9,673 nt of DNA. It comes from Candidatus Falkowbacteria bacterium CG1_02_41_21. Its GTDB lineage: Bacteria; Patescibacteriota; Patescibacteriia; Patescibacteriales; UBA12465. The stretch lies in assembly GCA_001871235.1 (NCBI GenBank), contig MNUV01000004.1:1-9673 (forward strand), read 5' to 3'. Below are positions 6,901 through 9,673 of this stretch, piece by piece. A program made the translations under genes and the position numbers. The notes under the pieces were generated by a model. That model did not search any database, was not told where the DNA came from, and saw only the letters and a program-made list of their open reading frames with translations. Position 1 is the first letter of the stretch. Each line of letters opens with the position of its first letter.

Positions 6901-7819
6901 CAATTTTATCTTTCACCCTAATCGCCAATTGCCGCAGACTGGAGCTGGGATTATTAATCAAGCTCCACTTGAAAATTAACGCCAGCTGTGGAGTCTTGCC
7001 CCTGATTGTTTCATCGTCAAAATCACTGGCCAAATCAATATCTACCGCCACATCTTCTAATGTCGGTTGCAAGAATTGAGTTTGGGGAATAAAGAAATAA
7101 CGGTCTAAGCCATTTTCCAGCCCGGCGTCATAACCGATAATTTCCGGCGCGGGCAAGAGCAAATTTGGTCGGCGCGAAATTTTGGAAAATTCTTTGTCAG
7201 TCGCGAAACAATCTCTCTGGGAATTATACACACTCGTGTTGTCAAAACCGTCAGGCGTAATATCAATCCCATATTCATCCGGATTATAGACCAGGGTGTT
7301 TAAATCTTTGGGGTTGATTGTATTGGCGCTTTCATAAATCTTTTCGGTAAATCCGACGCAAATCCACTGACCGCTTTCCGAACCTTTCTGATGTTTGAAG
7401 TCAAAATCATATTTCATCCCGGCCTCCGTCAGACTCCGAGCCAAAGCCACAACTTTTTCCCGCTGTTCTTCCGTCAGGTTTTTCGGGATCTTAGCTCCAA
7501 TCAATTTTTCCCCCGCCCGGGTATTCAAAAAATATTTGGCCGGCATCTTCACCAAACCGCTCGGCAAAGCTTCGGCCACATAATCCACCCCGTTTTCCTT
7601 GCCAATATAGATGCCCACATGGCCGGTATAAAGGTCGGTAATCAAACCTTTCTTCCCAATCACCAATAAATCCTTAGAGGTATAACCGTAAGCATTATTG
7701 CGCCAAGAAGTGCGGTATAGGAGCGTCCCCAGGGGCATGGCCGACACCGGCTTAAAACTATAAAATAGGCCGAAGATAAAAACTGCGGAATAAACTAGCC
7801 ATTTAATTTTTTTACTCAT
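3992..7819 (-). CDS. Giant secreted protein: permuted NlpC/P60-like hydrolase + two LTD-like + two LamG domains
   Basis: A 1275-aa exported protein. Signal peptide 1-27 (MSKKIK, hydrophobic core, PVSA/MP). Residues 28-190 resemble a permuted papain-fold (NlpC/P60, YiiX-like) enzyme: TGHVGIYIG with H67, an acidic E83 in YVAEA, and QWICVGFTEKIYES with C154 as likely nucleophile. In this superfamily such domains cut peptides or transfer acyl groups; the substrate here is unknown. Residues 190-310 are unassigned. A K/T/A-rich then Pro/Asn-rich linker covers 320-455. Two lamin-tail-like repeats follow (about 456-637 and 666-850), sharing DWI(E/D)LYN, RLEKAKTA, DGTYPGG, SGYT(I/L)YLG and YYEG. Two LamG/concanavalin-like lectin domains (about 868-1045 and 1073-1265) end the protein, each with WHH and (V/L)DG motifs. 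There is no C-terminal anchor, so it is probably released or held by its binding domains. No SD precedes the ATG at 7819. The upstream helical-repeat gene ends 61 bp before and may be co-transcribed. Confidence 0.88.
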   Translation of the reverse strand: MSKKIKWLVYSAVFIFGLFYSFKPVSAMPLGTLLYRTSWRNNAYGYTSKDLLVIGKKGLITDLYTGHVGIYIGKENGVDYVAEALPSGLVKMPAKYFLNTRAGEKLIGAKIPKNLTEEQREKVVALARSLTEAGMKYDFDFKHQKGSESGQWICVGFTEKIYESANTINPKDLNTLVYNPDEYGIDITPDGFDNTSVYNSQRDCFATDKEFSKISRRPNLLLPAPEIIGYDAGLENGLDRYFFIPQTQFLQPTLEDVAVDIDLASDFDDETIRGKTPQLALIFKWSLINNPSSSLRQLAIRVKDKIASLFKSDTALAVAITDNKATSTKKVAAATKAKTTTTAKAKTTKTAATKVTTAKTTATKTATVKASTTKKTSSTSPANTSAAKVAVDKTAPTNKVTTPSVPTASPRLSPVISANPTTPSVPAVVPQTNPVVNPTVNNYNTTVVNNTQAAVKPLILIGEVGEDWIELYNPNEEAVDLFDGAYRLEKAKTAVDPGIMMRFGNESDGTYPGGMEISAGGSYLIAAEDAPAELKAMAQAIASNTNFSWGESGYTIYLGTGAISSNTDSDIMDYVGFGPEAKYYEGSAPAPALITNSILIRKADENSSADSLKSGGSDELSGHAYDTNQNQSDFILLNLAPEVIVDPDSGDNDDPATSTEIVVSSTPRIVIARVYATGDDDWIDLYNDSEVDFDLALNNYRLEKAKTALDPMILMRIGNENDGTYPGGTIIKAKSYYRIIRDEANEDVKATADAIATGNNFTFVGSGYTLYLGLDSISAPDDVDIVDLVGFGAATYYEGAGPAPEILDEGFLSRKVTSTSTAESMAENGPEYGLGAAYDSNDNQADFVAIGGQTASIGPNTGYDSPGLVHLWHFNECGGNLLKDAVGSNDFEVPVTWRKGKWGCAIEQFYTYPPLQTDLADLSGDGLSLAFNYQNISGIGRTNIALSGPDGGINVVFDPSFTEANGLPTSFRSNDIKWPADGAWHHGVFVLNGASDYWELYLDGQRVYQQYFEAIFSKTFNNLAIGDNNGYNYLDEVAIWERALSGEEINNLWLAQSELAPVQLGPEQVTPVEIHHWSFDERSGTTAVDDIAGDSLAVNVNQWVRLGHDGAAISHNVYNNRKMTLNLSREIRSADLSLDFWWRNRSYPNEGRGNFSLLSPNKTFFALVVTPYRPAYYVNGDYGIISQGNGLTVPFDDVWHHLVLVYDSFDNKVNFYVDGELKYSVFHAALPDEAITQFEIYDANWEYEIDDFSIWQGALKASQVKTIYQNETGGN
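5270..6454 (-). repeat. Tandem duplicated LTD-like coding repeats
   Basis: Two units, 5909-6454 and 5270-5824, encode about 182-residue repeats offset by 210-214 codons. Similarity persists at DNA level: the 20 bases CCGCCCGGATAAGTCCCGTC occur identically at 5637-5656 and 6279-6298, exactly 642 bp (214 codons) apart, and the flanking Phe/Leu-Glu-Lys-Ala-Lys codons are also near-identical. This points to an internal duplication. Confidence 0.8.
6662..6850 (-). repeat. Low-complexity coding repeat (Lys/Thr/Ala linker)
   Basis: Codes for about 63 residues made almost only of K, T, A, S and V (units such as TKAKTTTTAKAKTTKT, ATKVTTAKTTATK). The DNA is a degenerate array of GCC/ACC/AAA/ACT-type codons. 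It forms a flexible, positively charged spacer between the enzyme part and the binding domains of the secreted protein. The same low complexity creates a long open frame on the plus strand that is not a gene. Confidence 0.8.
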
Positions 7820-7846
7820 AAAATAACGGCTTATTTTCTATAATTA

Positions 7847-7875
7847 ATCATAGTCGGTAAACCGGCTAATCCCAA
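7847..7875 (-). promoter_or_regulatory. Possible promoter of the 1275-aa gene
   Basis: Minus strand: TTGGGA (7875-7870, four of six -35 bases), a 17-bp spacer, and TATGAT (7852-7847, five of six -10 bases). It lies entirely in the 61-bp gap after the upstream gene and would give a leader of about 20 nt with no SD. Co-transcription with the upstream gene is an equally good reading. Confidence 0.4.
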
Positions 7876-7880
7876 ACAAA

Positions 7881-8846
7881 TTAATCATTCCCCCATAAAC
7901 TGTTATGATCGCGATATTCCTGCCACTCGCTAGTGCTAATTTCCGGCGGCGTATAATTATTGGCGCTGGATCGATTCAAAATATCAACCACAAATAGACG
8001 ACTAAACTTATCAACCGCTGTTTCATCCAAATAAGCGGCCGTTAATATTTCCGTCACGATATTCTCTTGGACCGGTAAATATTCACCTAACAATAGAATA
8101 ATTTCTTTCCGCAAATATTTATCCGTGCCGGAAGCAAAAATCAAATCTTTTATTTCTGATAAAAAATCATCTGTGACATAAGTCTCACTGGGAAGTAAAT
8201 TACTCAAAGCCGCCAAAGCGCCATTTTTGATTTTTAAATCCGGGTTATTAATTATAATCCCCAGATAAAAATCGGCCAAGGTGGAATCGGATTTTTTCTG
8301 TAATAAATTCAGAATATCAATTTGATCTTCCGGGGAAGAAGAAACCAGAAAACGATTCATCAATTCAACCGCGGATATCGACTCAACTACAAACAACTCC
8401 TTAATTTTCTCTTGCACCTTTGATTCTTCTCCGCTCACCAAATATTCATTCAAATAATCCGGAATAGGCTGAGAAGATAAAACATCCAAGAGTTCTAAAC
8501 GAAAAACCAGATTATTATCTTCCGCCAAGATTAACCGCTTAACTTGATCGCTAATTTTGACCTTATTTAAATTACCGGCAATAATTTGCTTATATAATTG
8601 TCGCTCATAAAAGCAAGCTTCGTGACAAATCGGATAATTATAGCTGCTGGACCCCAAACGATTAAGGGCAATTCCGGCCTTGATTTTGTCCGGAAACTTT
8701 AACCACAATCGGCCATAAACGACGCCATAAAATACACCAAACACTACCATCAATGAACTTAAAGCGATGATAATCAACCACTTGTAACGAGAACCAAAAG
8801 CTATACAGCTTCGACCCCACTGCTCTATTTTTTTCATAAAAATCAT
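7881..8846 (-). CDS. Membrane-anchored alpha-helical-repeat protein, unrecognised
   Basis: A 321-aa protein of no family I can name. A short basic cytoplasmic N-terminus is followed by one membrane helix (about 23-45, WLIIIALSSLMVVFGVFYGVVYG), so the rest should face outside. Residues 70-90 hold a C-H-E-A-C motif (C74, C78) that could form a disulfide or bind a ligand. From about 95 to 295 the sequence is a series of amphipathic Leu/Ile-rich helices of HEAT/Armadillo-like character (for example IKNGALAALSNLL and LRKEIILLLGEYL), a typical protein-binding scaffold; the tail is polar. The start at 8846 rather than the Met three codons later is chosen because GGAGGA lies 6 nt upstream. It stands just upstream of the giant secreted protein on the same strand, suggesting a shared transcript and perhaps a role in anchoring or exporting it. 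Confidence 0.85.
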   Translation of the reverse strand: MIFMKKIEQWGRSCIAFGSRYKWLIIIALSSLMVVFGVFYGVVYGRLWLKFPDKIKAGIALNRLGSSSYNYPICHEACFYERQLYKQIIAGNLNKVKISDQVKRLILAEDNNLVFRLELLDVLSSQPIPDYLNEYLVSGEESKVQEKIKELFVVESISAVELMNRFLVSSSPEDQIDILNLLQKKSDSTLADFYLGIIINNPDLKIKNGALAALSNLLPSETYVTDDFLSEIKDLIFASGTDKYLRKEIILLLGEYLPVQENIVTEILTAAYLDETAVDKFSRLFVVDILNRSSANNYTPPEISTSEWQEYRDHNSLWGND

Positions 8847-8852
8847 ATTTAA

Positions 8853-8858
8853 TCCTCC
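8853..8858 (-). promoter_or_regulatory. Shine-Dalgarno of the helical-repeat protein
   Basis: GGAGGA on the minus strand, 6 nt before the ATG at 8846 and 15 nt before the internal ATG at 8837; it decides in favour of the upstream start. Confidence 0.75.
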
Positions 8859-8898
8859 GGTTCGCGCGAGACCGAAGAATTAATAATTAACGCTTATC

Positions 8899-8907
8899 AT
8901 CATAGCA
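8899..8907 (-). promoter_or_regulatory. Possible extended -10 promoter for the 321-aa gene and operon
   Basis: Minus strand TGCTATGAT: an extended -10 (TGN plus TATGAT, five of six bases). A weak -35 candidate, TTGCCC, lies 15 bp further upstream, a short spacing. The start would be near 8892, giving a leader of about 45 nt that includes the SD. Confidence 0.4.
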
Positions 8908-9112
8908 GAATTACCTTAAGGGCAACCTAAACCAGTTCTAAATTTTTGCTTAACCAAAAAGATAACTTTTCAGTCTGATATTCGCCAAAAATAATTAATT
9001 AAAAATTAATAAATTTAAACAATCAAAAAATGACAAAAGTTAAAATTGTATTTAAGCCGTTGCTTAAATGAGTTCGCCTAAATTTTTAATTATTGCCTCT
9101 AATTTTATCAAA
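8908..9112. other. AT-rich divergent intergenic region with no gene seen
   Basis: Part of the 302-bp gap between the divergent genes at 8846 (-) and 9149 (+). It is strongly AT-rich with many TTAATT/AAATTT stretches and one small palindrome (CCTTAAGG). I see no reading frame with a start worth calling, no tRNA-like cloverleaf and no repeat array. Promoters for the two flanking genes sit at its edges. Confidence 0.6.
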
Positions 9113-9140
9113 TTGATTTTCTCTATTCGAAGGGTATAGT
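9113..9140 (+). promoter_or_regulatory. Promoter of the small + strand gene, predicting a leaderless mRNA
   Basis: TTGATT (9113-9118), a 16-bp spacer and TATAGT (9135-9140). Transcription would begin at about 9147-9149, at or next to the ATG at 9149, and no SD is present. The transcript is therefore predicted to be leaderless or nearly so. Confidence 0.5.
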
Positions 9141-9148
9141 AATATATC

Positions 9149-9412
9149 ATGAGAGATCTGCCTGATTATCAAAAATTAAAAGAAGCTTCCCAAAGATTCT
9201 ACAATAATATTGGTAGAGTCTTTTCGCCGGCCCTAAATGAAGAAATATTTTTTTCAGCTGATGGTTTTAATCATATTATTTTTAAAAAGCATCGATCTGA
9301 GAGAGAAAGATCTTCGCAAATTCTGAGATTTAAGCTACTTCCCCTGGTTAAAAAATTAATTGAAAAATCAACGACTTATCAAGAGTTTGAAGAGATCATG
9401 AAAGAATTCTGA
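9149..9412 (+). CDS. Small PBECR-nuclease-like protein, probably truncated
   Basis: An 87-aa soluble, basic protein. A helical N-terminus (DYQKLKEASQRFYNNIG) leads into FSPALNEEIFFSADGFNHIIFK, then R-S-E-R-E-R and a helix LRFKLLPLVKKLIEKS ending in TYQEFEEIMKEF. The pattern DGF(N/H)H(I/L)-K, basic stretch, then LLPL...LI--S resembles small CPR proteins that I recall as annotated with a phage Barnase-EndoU-ColicinE5/D-RelE-like nuclease domain; this is recognition from memory. Those proteins usually continue into a second half with beta strands and a (K/H)xFxSV-type end, absent here. An IS3-type element begins about 40 bp after the stop, so the C-terminus may have been lost by insertion. It may thus be an inactive remnant, or a genuine short protein. 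Confidence 0.6.
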   Translation: MRDLPDYQKLKEASQRFYNNIGRVFSPALNEEIFFSADGFNHIIFKKHRSERERSSQILRFKLLPLVKKLIEKSTTYQEFEEIMKEF

Positions 9413-9451
9413 ATAAAAAATCATAAGAAAAATGATTAGTCCTGGCTATAC

Positions 9452-9673
9452 TGAACTGGTAGGTATATGGGAAACTAACAGGCAATATTTCAAATTTTCA
9501 GTAGCCATGCTATTGTAAAATCAAAATATAACCATTAAGTCTATGCCAAAAATTAGTTCAGTGCTAGCGAAAATCACCCCCAAGAGAAAAAAGACTAGTT
9601 ATACCGCTCAATTTAAACTCGACCGAGCGCTAGAAGCTGTTCAAACTAATAATATCTCCGAGATTGCCCGCAA
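9452..9673 (+). mobile_element. Left end of an IS3-type insertion sequence (runs off right edge)
   Basis: An OrfA-like gene starts at 9543. About 91 bp before it, TGAACTGGTAGGTATATGGG at 9452-9471 starts with the TGAAC(T/C) typical of many IS3-family ends. The exact boundary is inferred because the partner repeat lies beyond the window. Confidence 0.5.
9543..9673 (+). CDS. IS3-family transposase OrfA, partial (runs off right edge)
   Basis: The first 43 codons of a gene running off the window. A short leader (MPKISSVLAKITPKRKK) is followed by TSYTAQFKLDRALEAVQTNN and ISEIAR, the signature start of the transposase_8/OrfA helix-turn-helix of IS3 elements (basic tract, YTA(E/Q)FK, then AL-A--, and the start of the recognition helix region). 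OrfA binds the IS ends and is normally fused to OrfB, the DDE part, by programmed frameshifting; OrfB would be outside the window. No SD precedes the ATG at 9543, but it is the only sensible start and no upstream frame continues it. Confidence 0.75.
   Translation, partial: MPKISSVLAKITPKRKKTSYTAQFKLDRALEAVQTNNISEIAR

Noticed and set aside
6555..7079. 174-codon open frame on the plus strand
   Set aside because: It is antisense to the K/T/A linker of the secreted protein; its Leu/Val/Ala-rich product is an artefact of the low-complexity codons.
8858..8874. GC-rich palindromic stretch (around TCGCGCGA) just upstream of the SD of the 321-aa gene
   Set aside because: A possible small stem, but imperfect with a bulge and adjacent to rather than covering the SD; no riboswitch or attenuator pattern seen.
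9419..9437. Hairpin AATCAT/ATGATT after the small plus-strand gene
   Set aside because: AT-only stem except one pair and no T-tract on the plus strand; not a convincing terminator.
9410..9439. TGA read as an amino acid (Gracilibacteria/SR1 code)
   Set aside because: Reading through the TGA meets a TAG after eight codons, and other genes use TGA as a clean stop.
9432..9518. 29-codon frame before the IS3 OrfA
   Set aside because: Too short, no SD, and it overlaps the presumed IS end.
1..9673. CRISPR array, tRNA or rRNA
   Set aside because: No regularly spaced repeats, cloverleaf-like sequences or rRNA-like segments were seen on either strand.

Overview
The window looks like an accessory stretch of a Candidate Phyla Radiation (Patescibacteria/Parcubacteria-type) genome. 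This is inferred from gene content: an orphan VirB2/TrbC-like T4SS pilin, a very large secreted protein with lamin-tail-like (LTD) and LamG domains, an SPFH protein beside an unrecognised membrane protein, AT-rich spacers, and several genes without a clear Shine-Dalgarno. All genes end at ordinary TAA or TGA codons, so nothing suggests the TGA=Gly code of Gracilibacteria/SR1. The exact lineage cannot be told from the sequence.

Layout, left to right. (1) 1-275: the start of a minus-strand insertion-sequence gene running off the left edge, with its probable outer end at about 251-275. (2) 304-681 (-): T4SS-type pilin. (3) 740-770: a strong minus-strand terminator for the operon to its right. 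(4) 774-2764 (-): a two-gene operon, an SPFH/band-7 protein followed after 17 bp by a 304-aa three-helix membrane protein with a strong SD, driven by a near-consensus promoter at 2829-2857. (5) 2862-3912: a complete IS481-like insertion sequence with imperfect inverted repeats, inserted a few bases upstream of that promoter. (6) 3940-3966: a perfect hairpin terminator. (7) 3992-8846 (-): a two-gene envelope/secretion block made of a 321-aa membrane-anchored helical-repeat protein and the 1275-aa secreted protein (signal peptide, permuted NlpC/P60-like domain, K/T/A linker, two LTD-like repeats, two LamG domains). (8) 8847-9148: an AT-rich divergent intergenic region with a promoter in each direction. 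(9) 9149-9412 (+): a small protein resembling CPR proteins of the phage Barnase-EndoU-ColicinE5/D-RelE-like type, probably missing its C-terminal half. (10) 9452-9673: the left end of an IS3-type element whose OrfA runs off the right edge.

The common theme is the cell envelope and surface: pilin, SPFH membrane organiser with a membrane partner, anchored helical-repeat protein, and a giant secreted enzyme with carbohydrate/protein-binding modules. Such genes fit the host-attached lifestyle known for CPR bacteria, but no interaction is proven here. Three separate IS elements within 9.7 kb mark the region as an insertion hot spot. The best candidates for something undescribed are the 1275-aa modular secreted protein with its helical-repeat neighbour, and the SPFH/three-helix protein operon.
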